Shown: in pieces, positions 24,981 through 35,111 of the stretch
Position numbering within the stretch: position 1 is the first letter of the stretch
Layout: each line of letters opens with the position of its first letter
Source of the DNA: Algoriphagus halophilus
Lineage (GTDB): Bacteria; Bacteroidota; Bacteroidia; Cytophagales; Cyclobacteriaceae
Assembly: GCF_900129785.1 (NCBI RefSeq)
Contig: NZ_FSRC01000001.1
Location: forward strand, 2,790,001 to 2,854,000
Direction of reading: 5' to 3'
Length of the DNA stretch: 64,000 nt
Made by a program: the position numbers and the translations under genes
Notes under the pieces: model-generated
Databases searched by the model: none
What the model saw: only the letters and a program-made list of their open reading frames with translations
What the model was told of the DNA's origin: nothing

Positions 24981-25865
24981 TTACCCGTAAACTTTCTTCT
25001 CGGCTGCCAATAAGGTATTGTAAAGCAAAGAAGCAATGGTCATCGGGCCGACCCCTCCAGGAACTGGAGTAATTGCGGAAGCGATCTCGGATACCTCATC
25101 AAACTTCACATCTCCTACCAACCTGAATCCTGATTTCTTGCTGCTATCTTCAATTCTATGGATTCCCACGTCAATGACTACTGCCCCTGGCTTCACCATA
25201 TCAGCAGTAACAAAATGAGGTTTTCCCAAGGCAACAATCAAAATATCAGCAGACTTCGCAATCTCTTCCAGATTCTTGGTGCGGCTGTGAGTCAACGTGA
25301 CAGTTGCATTGCCAGGGTATCCGTTTCTAGCCATCAAAATACTCATAGGGCTACCTACAATATGGCTTCTTCCGATCACCACACAATTCTTACCGGAAGT
25401 CTCGATCTCATATCTTTTCAATAACTCAATGATCCCATAAGGAGTAGCCGCTACATAAGCAGGCCAATTCAAAGCCATTCTACCTACGTTGGCTGGTGTA
25501 AACCCATCTACATCTTTCTCAGGTTTGATTTTATCAGTCACCTTCTCCACAGAGATATGTTTCGGCAAAGGCAATTGTACTATCAATCCATCAATGGAGG
25601 GGTTTTCATTGATATCCTCCACTACTTTCAAAAGTTCTTCTTCAGATACCGTATCTTCCAAACGAACCAGAGTAGAATCGAAACCACACTCTTCACAAGC
25701 TTTTACTTTCGCTCCTACATAGGTTTGGCTAGCGCCATCAGTTCCTACCAGGATCGCAGCCAAATGAGGGGTCTTTCCTCCCTCGGCCTTGATTTCACTT
25801 ACGCGAGCAGCAATTTCGGATTTGATTTGTGAGGAGGTTAGTTTTCCGTCAATAATTGTGGCCAT
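24981..25865 (-). CDS. folD: Bifunctional methylenetetrahydrofolate dehydrogenase/cyclohydrolase
   Basis: Interconverts 5,10-methylene-, methenyl- and 10-formyl-tetrahydrofolate in one-carbon metabolism. Family blocks are complete: [23 protein letters not shown] with the catalytic Tyr and Lys, [26 protein letters not shown], the NADP loop [12 protein letters not shown], and the C-terminal [15 protein letters not shown]. Length 294 is normal. It lies just upstream of the tRNA-Leu promoter on the same strand with no evident co-transcription. Confidence 0.97.
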   Translation of the reverse strand: MATIIDGKLTSSQIKSEIAARVSEIKAEGGKTPHLAAILVGTDGASQTYVGAKVKACEECGFDSTLVRLEDTVSEEELLKVVEDINENPSIDGLIVQLPLPKHISVEKVTDKIKPEKDVDGFTPANVGRMALNWPAYVAATPYGIIELLKRYEIETSGKNCVVIGRSHIVGSPMSILMARNGYPGNATVTLTHSRTKNLEEIAKSADILIVALGKPHFVTADMVKPGAVVIDVGIHRIEDSSKKSGFRLVGDVKFDEVSEIASAITPVPGGVGPMTIASLLYNTLLAAEKKVYG

Positions 25866-26134
25866 TATACATTTAAGTTTTAGCAGGTCTAACGTCGATT
25901 CTAATTAGTCGATGCCGGACATTCAATATTTAATTACTTTTCATTTCTGCTGTTTCAATACTTCTCTTAAAGATCGAAATCAGTTGATAACTTTTTTACT
26001 TTATGTACTCTATTTTGAAGATCTAGCTTCATTACTCTGGCTTTGTAACTAGTACTTCAAATATTGTAGATCGTATTCCAACTTCCCATCCCTTACTTCC
26101 TAACTCAAACTTCCCAATTCTCCCTCCGAACTTC

Positions 26135-27928
26135 CTAATCGAGTTTCAATACCGCCATAAACGCTTCCTGAGGCACTTCTACGTTTCCGACTTGCCTCAT
26201 TCTCTTTTTACCTTTCTTCTGCTTTTCCAACAATTTACGCTTACGGGAAATATCACCACCATAACATTTCGCCAACACGTTTTTACGTAATGCCTTGACC
26301 GTTTCACGAGCAATGATCTTGGTTCCAATAGCTGCCTGAATCGCAATCTCAAACATTTGTCTTGGCACCAGTTCTTTCAACTTCTCGCAAAGTCTCTTTC
26401 CCCATTCATAAGCTTTATCCCTATGAACCACCGCTGAAAGCGCATCTACTGGTTCTCCATTCAACATCACATCCAACCTCACCATATGAGAAACCTTATA
26501 GCCGATCAATTCATAATCCAAAGAGGCATATCCTCTAGAAATGGTTTTTAATTTATCAAAGAAGTCGAAGACAATCTCTGCCAAAGGCATATCGAATGTC
26601 AATTCCACTCGATCTGCTGTCAAATAAACTTGGTTTTTGATCTGGCCTCGCTTCTCCATACAAAGAGTAATCACGGACCCCACATATTCGGAGGCTGTAA
26701 TAATCGAAGCTTTCACATAAGGCTCCTCGATATGTTTCATCCGGGTTGGATCAGGCATATCAGAAGGTGCATTGATCAATTTGTAGGAATCATCGGTCAT
26801 CAAAGCTTTGAACTGCACAGATGGAACCGTGGTAATCACGGTCATATCAAATTCACGCTCCAATCGCTCCTGAATGATCTCCATATGAAGCATTCCAAGG
26901 AATCCACAACGGAATCCAAAGCCCAATGCCGCGGAAGTTTCAGGTTCCCAAACCAAAGAAGCATCATTGAGTTGAAGCTTTTCCATGGAAGCTCTGAGTT
27001 CTTCATAATCAGTGGTATCTACAGGATAAATACCTGCAAACACCATGGGTTTCACATTTTCAAACCCTTGGATTGCTTTTTCACAAGGTCTCTTAATGTG
27101 GGTTATTGTATCCCCTACTTTAATCTCTTTTGCCACTTTTACCCCTGAGATCAAGTAACCTACATTACCTGCACTCATGGTTTGCTGTGGTATTTGATTC
27201 AAACCTAAGATTCCGATTTCATCCGCCTCATATTCTCTGCCTGTATTCACAAATTTGATTTTATCTCCTTTGGAGAAAGTACCATTGAAAATTCGGAAGA
27301 TTACTTCAACGCCTCGGAAAGGGTTGTATACTGAGTCAAAGATCATCGCCTGTAAAGGCGCTTCTGGGTCTCCTTTAGGTGCAGGGATTCTAGTAACCAC
27401 TGCTTTGAGGATATCATCTATCCCGATCCCGGTTTTTCCAGACGCCAGAATGATATCTTCTCGGTCACAACCTATCAAATCAATCACCTCATCCGCCACT
27501 GCCTCGGGATCTGCTCCTGGAAGGTCAATCTTATTAAGGACAGGAATAATTTCTAGGTCATGTCCCAAAGCCAAATACAAATTGGAAATTGTTTGGGCTT
27601 CGATACCTTGTGAAGCATCCACAATCAACAGGGCTCCTTCGCAAGCTGCTATGGAACGGGAAACCTCATAGGAAAAATCCACATGGCCCGGAGTATCTAT
27701 CAGGTTGAGTGTATACACTTCTCCCTCATGAGTATATCTCATTTGAATCGCATGAGACTTAATGGTGATCCCTCGCTCACGCTCCAAATCCATGTTGTCC
27801 AACAACTGATTCTGCATATCCCGATCTGCGACCGTCTGGGTTTCCTGCAGTAACCTATCCGCCAGTGTACTCTTCCCATGATCAATATGGGCGATGATAC
27901 AGAAATTTCTAATTTTTTGCATATCCAT
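26135..27928 (-). CDS. lepA: Elongation factor 4 (LepA)
   Basis: Ribosome-associated GTPase that acts in translation and 30S assembly. G1 is AHIDHGKST, the G2 region [11 protein letters not shown]3 DTPGHVDF, G4 NKIDLP, and the elongation-factor domains II, III and V follow. The LepA-specific C-terminal domain ([22 protein letters not shown]) is complete. Length about 597 is standard. Either ATG at 27928 or 27922 (MQKIRNFC) could be used. The predicted -7 box ends only 8 bases before 27928, so the mRNA may be nearly leaderless. The 269-base gap downstream to folD shows no gene. Confidence 0.97.
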   Translation of the reverse strand: MDMQKIRNFCIIAHIDHGKSTLADRLLQETQTVADRDMQNQLLDNMDLERERGITIKSHAIQMRYTHEGEVYTLNLIDTPGHVDFSYEVSRSIAACEGALLIVDASQGIEAQTISNLYLALGHDLEIIPVLNKIDLPGADPEAVADEVIDLIGCDREDIILASGKTGIGIDDILKAVVTRIPAPKGDPEAPLQAMIFDSVYNPFRGVEVIFRIFNGTFSKGDKIKFVNTGREYEADEIGILGLNQIPQQTMSAGNVGYLISGVKVAKEIKVGDTITHIKRPCEKAIQGFENVKPMVFAGIYPVDTTDYEELRASMEKLQLNDASLVWEPETSAALGFGFRCGFLGMLHMEIIQERLEREFDMTVITTVPSVQFKALMTDDSYKLINAPSDMPDPTRMKHIEEPYVKASIITASEYVGSVITLCMEKRGQIKNQVYLTADRVELTFDMPLAEIVFDFFDKLKTISRGYASLDYELIGYKVSHMVRLDVMLNGEPVDALSAVVHRDKAYEWGKRLCEKLKELVPRQMFEIAIQAAIGTKIIARETVKALRKNVLAKCYGGDISRKRKLLEKQKKGKKRMRQVGNVEVPQEAFMAVLKLD

Positions 27929-27936
27929 TCTGGGGG

Positions 27937-27944
27937 CAAAAGTA
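27937..27944 (-). promoter_or_regulatory. Predicted -7 box of lepA
   Basis: TACTTTTG on the minus strand fits TAnnTTTG and continues TTTGCCCCC. It lies 8 bases upstream of the first ATG, implying a leader of only a few bases. Confidence 0.5.
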
Positions 27945-28283
27945 GTAAAAAATAGGCTTATCGCTTTTATTTTTATCGCTTTCTTAAAAGCTTACTTATT
28001 ATAGCGCTTCTCTTTAAAAAATGTTAAAACAACATACTCAGGATGAGGAAGTAATTGGACTGATCCTATCCAATTTTTGATTTCACCCCTGCTTTTGCCT
28101 AAAATCTGAGGAAATATTCCCCAAAAATCAGCAAAAAATACCCACTTTTTTTGTATTTTATCTATGCTACCCCCTGAAAATCAGCTATTAGGCTCTTGAA
28201 CCTACCTCATTAGGCCGTGGTATGATTATTTCTAAATCCATAGCAAAACCAACTGTTAACAGGACATAGACCACCTATTAGAC
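27945..28283. other. Intergenic region between lepA and the efflux operon
   Basis: No gene is seen. A weak 7-bp inverted repeat (AATTGGA 28053-28059, TCCAATT 28069-28075) followed by T is the only structure noticed. It must hold the promoter of the efflux operon, but no clear TAnnTTTG box was found near 28284. Confidence 0.4.
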
Positions 28284-29438
28284 ATGAACTATTTATCTAT
28301 CAACACATACAGGCTTAAATCTTTCGCCGTCATCCTTGGCTGTCTTACAGCAAGTTTCGGGTTTTACGGTTGCGAGGAAACTGAGGTAAAAGAGGAAGGA
28401 ATCCCTTTACCTGTACTTACCTTGAAAGAGGAACCAGCAGCTATTTCCTATAAATATCTAGGTTCCATTGAAGGAGTTGAAAATGTTCAAATAAGACCCC
28501 AAGTTGAAGGAATATTGGAAGAAATCTATGTGGATGAAGGCCAATACGTCAATAAAGGAGATGCATTGTTCAAAATCAATAGTCAACCATATATGGAGGA
28601 CTTAAAAAATGCGCTTGCCAATGTAGAGCTTGAAAAAGCAAGACTACGGAAAGCAAAAACCGAAATTGACAGATTACGTCCACTAATCGAAAATGAAGTG
28701 ATCTCAGAAGTTCGAATGGAGACTACTATTGCTGATTATGAGGTAGCGCAATCTTCCTTGGCGAAAGCAGAAGCAGAGGCCGCTAACATGCGAATCAATA
28801 TGGAGTTTACCACGATCAAAGCTCCTGTGGATGGTTTGATGGGGAGAATTCCAAAATCGATAGGTAACGTAGTTAAAAAATCAGATGACACGCCATTGAC
28901 TGTCCTATCCAATGTGAGTGAGATCTATGTGTATTTTTCAATGAGTGAGTCTGATTACCTCTACTTTGAACGAATGAAAAAGGACTCCACTTCCAAAAAA
29001 ATGAATCCAGACGTGAAGCTGGTCTTAGCTGATGGTAGTGTGTATGATAAAGTGGGAACAATAGATGCCAATTCAGGTCAAATCAACCGATCAACTGGTT
29101 CTATTACTTTACGTGCCCATTTTGAAAATCCTGACACCTTATTGAGAACTGGTAATACTGGCAAAATCCTGATGGAACAGATTTATCCTAACGCGATATT
29201 GGTTCCTCAATCTGCAACTACTTCCATTCAAAACAAACGGTTTATCTATGTATTGAATGAAGACAATACTGTTTCTAGAAAAGAAATTACGATTGAAGGC
29301 AGATCTGGAAATGATTTTATCGTAAGCGGAGATCTTTTGAAAGCAAATGACCGAATCGTTACGGCAGGACTCGATAAACTCAGTGAAGGCGTTCTTATAA
29401 AACCTTTGGAACAAGGACAATTACTTACACAAAATTAA
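28284..29438 (+). CDS. RND efflux periplasmic adaptor (membrane fusion protein)
   Basis: An AcrA/MexA-type adaptor that joins the inner-membrane pump to the outer-membrane channel. The signal ends at GFYGC, so it is a lipoprotein. The biotinyl-lipoyl half-motifs (VRIQ-like IRPQVEGILEEIYVDEGQYVNKGDALFKI and FTTIKAPVDGLMGRI) flank a helical hairpin (about 110-175). The beta-barrel and membrane-proximal domains follow. First gene of an adaptor-pump-channel operon; a 145-base spacer precedes the pump. Substrates cannot be predicted and no local regulator gene is present. Confidence 0.93.
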   Translation: MNYLSINTYRLKSFAVILGCLTASFGFYGCEETEVKEEGIPLPVLTLKEEPAAISYKYLGSIEGVENVQIRPQVEGILEEIYVDEGQYVNKGDALFKINSQPYMEDLKNALANVELEKARLRKAKTEIDRLRPLIENEVISEVRMETTIADYEVAQSSLAKAEAEAANMRINMEFTTIKAPVDGLMGRIPKSIGNVVKKSDDTPLTVLSNVSEIYVYFSMSESDYLYFERMKKDSTSKKMNPDVKLVLADGSVYDKVGTIDANSGQINRSTGSITLRAHFENPDTLLRTGNTGKILMEQIYPNAILVPQSATTSIQNKRFIYVLNEDNTVSRKEITIEGRSGNDFIVSGDLLKANDRIVTAGLDKLSEGVLIKPLEQGQLLTQN

Positions 29439-29583
29439 TTCAGACAAGCTGTAGCCTATCCTTAGTGAAAGCTTAGACCATCTAACATGACACCTAGACA
29501 TTTACCCTTTCCTCCTGGAATTGGGGTTGCTGACCCTTGTTAGGAGATGCTCATTTTTTATCTAGGTATATCCTGAAAGTCGC
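29439..29583 (+). other. Structured spacer inside the efflux operon
   Basis: Unusually long for this operon type. It holds a nested inverted repeat at about 29509-29544 (CTCCT...AGGAG around GGGT...ACCC). There is no T-tract, so termination is unlikely. It might tune pump translation or shield an mRNA end. Confidence 0.35.
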
Positions 29584-32500
29584 ATGATAAAAAACATTAT
29601 ACAAAGGCCAGTATTGGCATTGGTAATCTCCATTCTATTGGTATTGGCCGGTGCAGCGAGCATGACCATGCTTCCCGTTGAGCGATTTCCCGAAATCGCG
29701 CCTCCTAGTGTCAGTGTGCAGGTATATTACCCTGGAGCCAATGCAGAGACCGTAGCCAATTCAGTGCTATTACCGCTGGAGGAAGCCATCAACGGAGCAG
29801 AAAATATGAGTTATGTCAACTCCACGGCAACTAACTCTGGAAGAGGTCGGTCTACCGTGTACTTTGAACCCGGAACCGATCCCAATGTTGCTGCTGTAGA
29901 AATTCAAAACAGGATTTCGAAAGTCATGGAACAAATCCCTGCCGAGGTGAGGGAAGCAGGTATTGTCGTGTTGAAACGCTTGAAAGGATCTTTGATGACC
30001 ATCAACATCTACAGTGAAAGTGATGATTATGACGAGACTTTCCTAAATGCCTACACCCGGATGAAAATCCGCAGAGAGTTAAAACGTGTGGGCGGTATTG
30101 CAGAAGCGTCCATCTTGCGTTCCCGGGATTATGCCATGCGAATTTGGCTCAATCCAGAAAAACTGGCGCTCTATGGATTGACTCCTAGAGAGGTGTTAAA
30201 TGAAGTAAGAGACCAAAGTTTTGAAGCGGCTCCCGGTAGGTTTGGTGAAAATTCAGAAGAAACTTTTGAGATTGTATTAAAACATAGTGGACGGTTCAGT
30301 GAACCTGAAGAATATGAAAACATCGTCATTAAATCTGAGGAAGACGGATCCCAACTTCGATTAAAGGATGTGGCCCGACTGGAGTTCGGAGCATCGAACT
30401 ATGCCAGTGAAAATAAACTGGATGGTAAATCTGCAGTCACCATTGATATTGTACAGCAACAAGGAGCCAACGCAGTGGAAATTGACAAGGCTGTTCGCGA
30501 AATCATGGAAGAGCAGGCCAAGGCATTCCCAGAAGGAATTCATTACAAAATCACCTATAGTGTGCGTGACCAAATTGATGAGTCCATGCACCATGTGCGA
30601 CAAACTTTAATAGAGGCATTTGTATTGGTTTTTTTGGTCGTATTTATCTTCCTACAAGATTTTAGAGCGACCATCATCACGGCAATTTCTATCCCCGTTT
30701 CATTGATTGGTACGTTCTTTTTTCTCCAATTAATCGGAGCCACCATGAATGTGCTCAGTATGTTCTCCATCGTGTTGGCAATCGGTATTGTGGTGGATGA
30801 TGCCATTGTGGTGATTGAGGCGATTTACGAAAAAATCCACGATCAAGGAATGCAGGTATTGGATGCGGTCAACGCAGCCATGTCAGAAATCACCGGAGCG
30901 ATTATTTCCATTACCATTGTGATTGCCGCCGTATTTTTACCTGCAGGATTCTTGGATGGACCAGTGGGGGTATTCTATAAGGAATTTGCTTTCACCATCA
31001 TCTTTGCGGTTTTGATTTCAGCGATCAATGCATTGACCTTGGTCCCTGTTTTGAGCGCCTTGATTTTAGGTAAGAAAAAGGAGAAAAAACCTGCTAAAAA
31101 CAACCTGATCGGAAAGATCAAAGAGTCTGAGAAGATGGACAAAATCAAGTCTATCAAGACCAAAAGCTTAAAGAAATTTGACTCCGTTTTTGATAAGTTT
31201 ACCTTTCAATACATCCGATTAATCAAATGGGCCATCCTTCGTAAATGGTGGACCGTAGGGGGATTGGTCATCGTAACTGGACTTACCTATTTCTTGGCTT
31301 CCAATACGCCCAAAGGTTTTATCCCTACCGAAGATGACAACTTCCTGATTTTCTCATTATCCATGCCGGAAGGTTCTTCCCTCTACCGAACGAACCAGTT
31401 GCTCAGACAGGCAGACTCTTTACTACACTTGGAACCGGCTGTTGCTAGCGTCAACACGGTTTCTGGTTACAATATTGTGGATGATTCAGAAAGTGCTTCA
31501 ACAGGGCTGGGCTATGTGAAACTGAAAGAAGTTTCTGATCGAGGAGACATTTCTGATATCCAGGAAGTGGTCAAGCATTTGACCAAAAAACTCAGCGTAT
31601 TGAATGAAGCCAAAATCAATATGTATCCAAGACCGACGGTACAGGGTTTTGGTAATTTCGATGGGGTTCAGATTGTTCTTCAGGATTATTCTGATGGGGA
31701 TTTGGCTGAGTTTGGAGTGTTGATCCATGAGTTTGTAGCGGAACTTTCCAGACAAAAAGAAATCGAAAAAGCCTTTACTTCCTACAATACCAATTTCCCT
31801 CAGTTCAAACTGAACATCGACTATGAAAAAGCAAAAGCTTTAGGGGTCAGTGTAAAAGACATGATGTTTACCATCCAGTCTAATTTCGGTAGAACCCGAG
31901 TGGGTGACTTCAACCGATTCACCCGTCAATACATGGTATACATGCAGTCGGACATCCAATACCGGGAAACCCCCGATGCCATTAATTCAATCATGGTCAA
32001 AAATGACAAAGGAGAAATGGTGCCGCTTAGCTCCTTTGTAAGTCTTGAACAAACGTATGGACCGGAGACGGTATTTAGGTACAATCTATACAATGCAGCC
32101 AGAATTAACATTACACCAGCTCAAGGGTACAGCACGGGTGATGTCATGGATATGTTGGAGAAATTCAGCGAAGATAAACTTCCTGCCAACCTTGGTTTTG
32201 AATGGACAGGGATGAGTTTGGAGGAAAAGAAATCTGGCTCCAGTACCACCACGATTTTCATCATCAGTATCATCCTGACTTATTTCATTCTGGCAGCACA
32301 GTACGAAAGTTTCTGGCTTCCTATGGCCGTGATTCTTTCCTTGCCAGCAGGTATCCTGGGGATTTTCGCTTCCATAAATTTGGTAGGCATAGATAACAAT
32401 ATTTATGTCCAGGTGGGACTGATTATGCTGATTGGTCTTTTGGCAAAGAATGCCATCCTCATTGTAGAGTTCGTGGCACAAAAAAGAAGAGCTGGACTAC

Positions 32501-32775
32501 CTGTCTTTGAGGCGGTCATAGAAGCCTGTGAATTGCGATTGAGACCTATTATGATGACCTCATTTGCCTTTACAGCGGGGTTGGTTCCTTTGATGTTTTC
32601 TGTGGGCTCCTCTGCTGAAGGCACCAAGTCAGTCAGTATTGGTACTGCCGGGGGAATGATTTTTGGGATTTCACTAGGACTTATTTTCATCCCTGTATTG
32701 GCCTATCTTTTCCAACAGCTACAGGATAGATTCACTTTGACTACCAGTAAAAAAGTAGAAACCGCAGAACAATGA
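29584..32775 (+). CDS. RND multidrug efflux pump, HAE-1 (AcrB-like) family
   Basis: The inner-membrane proton-driven pump of the tripartite system. Two homologous halves each have six membrane helices and a large periplasmic loop. The TM4 proton-relay motif is present (AIGIVVDDAIVVIE, paired Asp near residue 405), and so is the TM10 partner LIGLLAKNAILIVEF with its Lys. A Lys-rich cytoplasmic linker (about 495-535, KKKEKKPAKNN) between the halves is longer than in AcrB. Length 1063 is typical. The stop overlaps the next gene's start (ATGATG), indicating coupling. Confidence 0.95.
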   Translation: MIKNIIQRPVLALVISILLVLAGAASMTMLPVERFPEIAPPSVSVQVYYPGANAETVANSVLLPLEEAINGAENMSYVNSTATNSGRGRSTVYFEPGTDPNVAAVEIQNRISKVMEQIPAEVREAGIVVLKRLKGSLMTINIYSESDDYDETFLNAYTRMKIRRELKRVGGIAEASILRSRDYAMRIWLNPEKLALYGLTPREVLNEVRDQSFEAAPGRFGENSEETFEIVLKHSGRFSEPEEYENIVIKSEEDGSQLRLKDVARLEFGASNYASENKLDGKSAVTIDIVQQQGANAVEIDKAVREIMEEQAKAFPEGIHYKITYSVRDQIDESMHHVRQTLIEAFVLVFLVVFIFLQDFRATIITAISIPVSLIGTFFFLQLIGATMNVLSMFSIVLAIGIVVDDAIVVIEAIYEKIHDQGMQVLDAVNAAMSEITGAIISITIVIAAVFLPAGFLDGPVGVFYKEFAFTIIFAVLISAINALTLVPVLSALILGKKKEKKPAKNNLIGKIKESEKMDKIKSIKTKSLKKFDSVFDKFTFQYIRLIKWAILRKWWTVGGLVIVTGLTYFLASNTPKGFIPTEDDNFLIFSLSMPEGSSLYRTNQLLRQADSLLHLEPAVASVNTVSGYNIVDDSESASTGLGYVKLKEVSDRGDISDIQEVVKHLTKKLSVLNEAKINMYPRPTVQGFGNFDGVQIVLQDYSDGDLAEFGVLIHEFVAELSRQKEIEKAFTSYNTNFPQFKLNIDYEKAKALGVSVKDMMFTIQSNFGRTRVGDFNRFTRQYMVYMQSDIQYRETPDAINSIMVKNDKGEMVPLSSFVSLEQTYGPETVFRYNLYNAARINITPAQGYSTGDVMDMLEKFSEDKLPANLGFEWTGMSLEEKKSGSSTTTIFIISIILTYFILAAQYESFWLPMAVILSLPAGILGIFASINLVGIDNNIYVQVGLIMLIGLLAKNAILIVEFVAQKRRAGLPVFEAVIEACELRLRPIMMTSFAFTAGLVPLMFSVGSSAEGTKSVSIGTAGGMIFGISLGLIFIPVLAYLFQQLQDRFTLTTSKKVETAEQ

Positions 32776-34244
32776 TGTACACTAAGAGATTAATACCCCT
32801 TTTCTTATTGCTTATCGTGGCGGTAAGCTGCAAAGTCGGAGAGAATTATACCCGACCTGAAACGGATTTACCCGATGAATTCTATGGTAGCGAAAAACTG
32901 CAGGACAGTGTATTTGTCGGGGATGAACAAATCGCTCTGATTTCTTGGGAAGATTTCTTCCAGGACTCCACGTTGAATTCTCTGATCGACACGGCGCTTT
33001 CAGGAAATTTTGACATGCAAAAAGCCAGAAAGCAAATTGAAATTGCAAGTGAAAGCTTCCTGCAAACTAAAGCCAATTTCTTACCTAGCCTTGGGTCCAA
33101 TCCCGCAAGATTTACCCGGGAATATTATTCAGAAAACTACAATAATTACGGCTCGAATAGAGCAAGGAGAAACCATCCAGATGGGGTTCCCAGAACGCTA
33201 TATACCGAAAATTTAGCTTATGCGGTAGCGTTGCAAGCAAGTTGGGAAATTGACATTTGGGGTAAATTAAGATGGCAAAAAGAAGCTGCCCAAGCCAGAT
33301 ATATGCAAACGGCAGAATTTCAAAAAGCACTTCAAACGGCTTTGGTTTCGGAGATCTCTTCGACCTATTTCAATATGTTGATGCTGAAATCCCAGTTGAC
33401 CGTGGCAGAAAGAAACTACAGCCTCAGCCAAAACACCTTAAAAATCGTCAAGCTTCAGTACGATGCTGGCGAGAACACATCCTTGGCTGTTCAGCAAACC
33501 CAGTCCCAGATGTTACGAGCCAAGGCATTGATCCCTCAATTGGAAAAAGCCTATATCATCCAGGAAAATAAATTAAACAATTTGTTGGGAAATGTACCTT
33601 CTGAAATCGAACTGGAGGGAGTACTGGACCAGCTGGCATTAGATCACCGATTCAGTACCGGGGTACCGATCGACTTGATTCAAAACCGACCTGATGTGGC
33701 TGCTTCAGAGTATAATCTAGTAGCTGCCAATGCAAAAGTTGGGATCACCCAGGCCATGAAATACCCTTCTTTAACCATTAACGCGGGTGCCGGGCTAAAC
33801 TCCATGAGTTTTGGGAATGTATTGGATCCATTCAGTTCTGGATTTGCCTTGATCAATGGGGCTTTGTTCCAGCCTATTTTCCAAAACAGAAAATTAAAGA
33901 CCAACCACCGTATTGCGATCAAGGAACGTGAGATAGCTGAATTGGACTTCCGAGACAAAGTGAATACTGCCATTAGTGAAGTATCCAGTGCATTGGTTAA
34001 TATTGAAAAGCTTCAAGAGGAATATGATATTGCCCAAGAGCGGTTAAGAACGACTACCAAGAGTATGACTGATGCATTTTTGCTCTTTCAAAGTGGCTTT
34101 GCGAATTACTTGGAAATCATCAATGCCCAAGAGGACGCACTCCAAAACCAGCTGGAAGTGGTACAGTTAAAAATGCAATTGGCTTTGGCCAAAGTAGAAT
34201 TATACAGAAGCCTTGGTGGCGGTTGGCAAGTGGATGGGGAATGA
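32772..34244 (+). CDS. Outer-membrane efflux channel, TolC/OprM (NodT) family
   Basis: An outer-membrane lipoprotein of the OprM type. The signal ends at AVSC, followed by KVGENYTRP, the usual NodT start. Two outer-membrane-factor repeats hold long helices (LNSLIDTALSGNFDMQKARKQ; LIQNRPDVAASEYNLVAANAKVG) that form the periplasmic tunnel, and the family signature PSLTINAGAGL is present. It completes the efflux operon. The start may be either ATG of the overlapping pair at 32772 or 32775. Confidence 0.93.
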   Translation: MMYTKRLIPLFLLLIVAVSCKVGENYTRPETDLPDEFYGSEKLQDSVFVGDEQIALISWEDFFQDSTLNSLIDTALSGNFDMQKARKQIEIASESFLQTKANFLPSLGSNPARFTREYYSENYNNYGSNRARRNHPDGVPRTLYTENLAYAVALQASWEIDIWGKLRWQKEAAQARYMQTAEFQKALQTALVSEISSTYFNMLMLKSQLTVAERNYSLSQNTLKIVKLQYDAGENTSLAVQQTQSQMLRAKALIPQLEKAYIIQENKLNNLLGNVPSEIELEGVLDQLALDHRFSTGVPIDLIQNRPDVAASEYNLVAANAKVGITQAMKYPSLTINAGAGLNSMSFGNVLDPFSSGFALINGALFQPIFQNRKLKTNHRIAIKEREIAELDFRDKVNTAISEVSSALVNIEKLQEEYDIAQERLRTTTKSMTDAFLLFQSGFANYLEIINAQEDALQNQLEVVQLKMQLALAKVELYRSLGGGWQVDGE

Positions 34245-34284
34245 AAAATGTCTGGTTAAACCCAAAATAAAACTAGGGGCAGTC

Positions 34285-34372
34285 CGAGAGCCGGCCTGTC
34301 CGTCAGGAAGAGAGAGTCAAGGACGCTTCGATTTCGAGACTCTCGTCTCTCAAGTGCTTAGAATGACATCAT
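34285..34372. repeat. Decayed intergenic repeat
   Basis: Read on the minus strand, the end facing DUF4924 begins GATGTCATTCTAAGCACTTG and continues with GAGAGACGAGAGTCTCG. This is the TGTCATTCTGAGC-type interspersed repeat often found between Bacteroidota genes. A CCGGCCTGTCCGTCAGG palindrome-like piece lies at its other end. It is of the same general kind as the 24.4 kb patch. Confidence 0.45.
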
Positions 34373-34433
34373 ACCTTACAAAGCTGGGGTACTTTTCCTA
34401 TTAGCGAAAGAAAAACAAAAAACAATCTTTTCT

Positions 34434-34441
34434 TACCTTTG
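34434..34441 (+). promoter_or_regulatory. Predicted -7 box of the DUF4924 gene
   Basis: TACCTTTG fits TAnnTTTG and runs on as TTTGCACCATG. Only 4 bases separate the box from the start codon, so transcription probably begins at or beside the ATG. Confidence 0.55.
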
Positions 34442-34445
34442 CACC

Positions 34446-34985
34446 ATGAAATCGGTAGCAGAAAACAAAAAAGCTCAAAACATAGCAGAATACATTATTT
34501 ACATGTATCAAATGGAAGACCTGATAAGATCCTACCAAGGAAATCCAGCCGAAATCAAGCAATATGTAGTAGAAAAGTATCCCGTTTCTGAAGAGGAAAA
34601 AGCTGAAATATCCGATTGGTATTTATCCTTATTGGATCAAATGAATGCTCAACAAATTCTAGAAAAAGGGCATTTGAAGGAACTCAATCAATTGGTGGGG
34701 GAATTGGCTAGAATCCATTGGAATTTATTGAAAACGGATGGCACCTATTTCGAGGCTTATTCCAAAGTAAAACCATTTATCATAAATGCGGTCATGCAGG
34801 CAGAGGGAAAAGACTTGGGTAATGAGATTCAGATTTGCTTAAATGGGATTTATGGATTGTTACTTTGCCGGCTTTTAGGAAAAAAAGTCTCTGATGAACA
34901 GTTAAAATCTGCTGAAGCCTATGGGGATGTCTTGTCTTACCTAAGCCGCTATTACCATACAGTGCACTCCTTGCCCGAGAACTAA
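34446..34985 (+). CDS. DUF4924 family protein
   Basis: An all-helical 179-residue cytoplasmic protein typical of Bacteroidota (AEYIIYMYQMEDLIRS at the start; YGDVLSYLSRYYH at the end). No enzymatic motif or signal is visible and the function is unknown. A -7 promoter box touches the start codon, pointing to a leaderless transcript. A 35-residue membrane protein gene follows 12 bases downstream and could be in the same transcript. Confidence 0.8.
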   Translation: MKSVAENKKAQNIAEYIIYMYQMEDLIRSYQGNPAEIKQYVVEKYPVSEEEKAEISDWYLSLLDQMNAQQILEKGHLKELNQLVGELARIHWNLLKTDGTYFEAYSKVKPFIINAVMQAEGKDLGNEIQICLNGIYGLLLCRLLGKKVSDEQLKSAEAYGDVLSYLSRYYHTVHSLPEN

Positions 34986-34997
34986 GCTCTTCTAAAT

Positions 34998-35105
34998 TTG
35001 AGTAATACCACCATTTATATAGTCGTAGGGATTTTAGCTCTTCACTTTGTGGTAGGGATTGGGTATTTGATCTATAAGATCAATGGAGGAAGGAATAAAA
35101 ACTAG
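34998..35105 (+). CDS. Small single-pass membrane protein, 35 residues, TTG start
   Basis: A short frame begins with TTG at 34998 and reads SNTTIYIVVGILALHFV, then VGIGYLIYKINGG and a basic tail RNKN. It forms one clean membrane helix (about residues 5-26) with a positive cytoplasmic end, as real small membrane proteins do. It fills the gap between the DUF4924 stop and the convergent helicase stop almost exactly. Function unknown; the TTG start is inferred because no ATG or GTG is available in frame before the helix. Confidence 0.5.
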   Translation: MSNTTIYIVVGILALHFVVGIGYLIYKINGGRNKN

Positions 35106-35111
35106 TTGAGA

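Noticed and set aside
26630..27148. 172-codon open frame on the plus strand
   Set aside because: It lies wholly inside lepA on the opposite strand, is His/Phe-rich in a way typical of antisense shadow frames, and has no promoter.
28053..28075. Hairpin plus T tract as a terminator
   Set aside because: There is no plus-strand gene upstream to terminate and the stem is only 7 bp.
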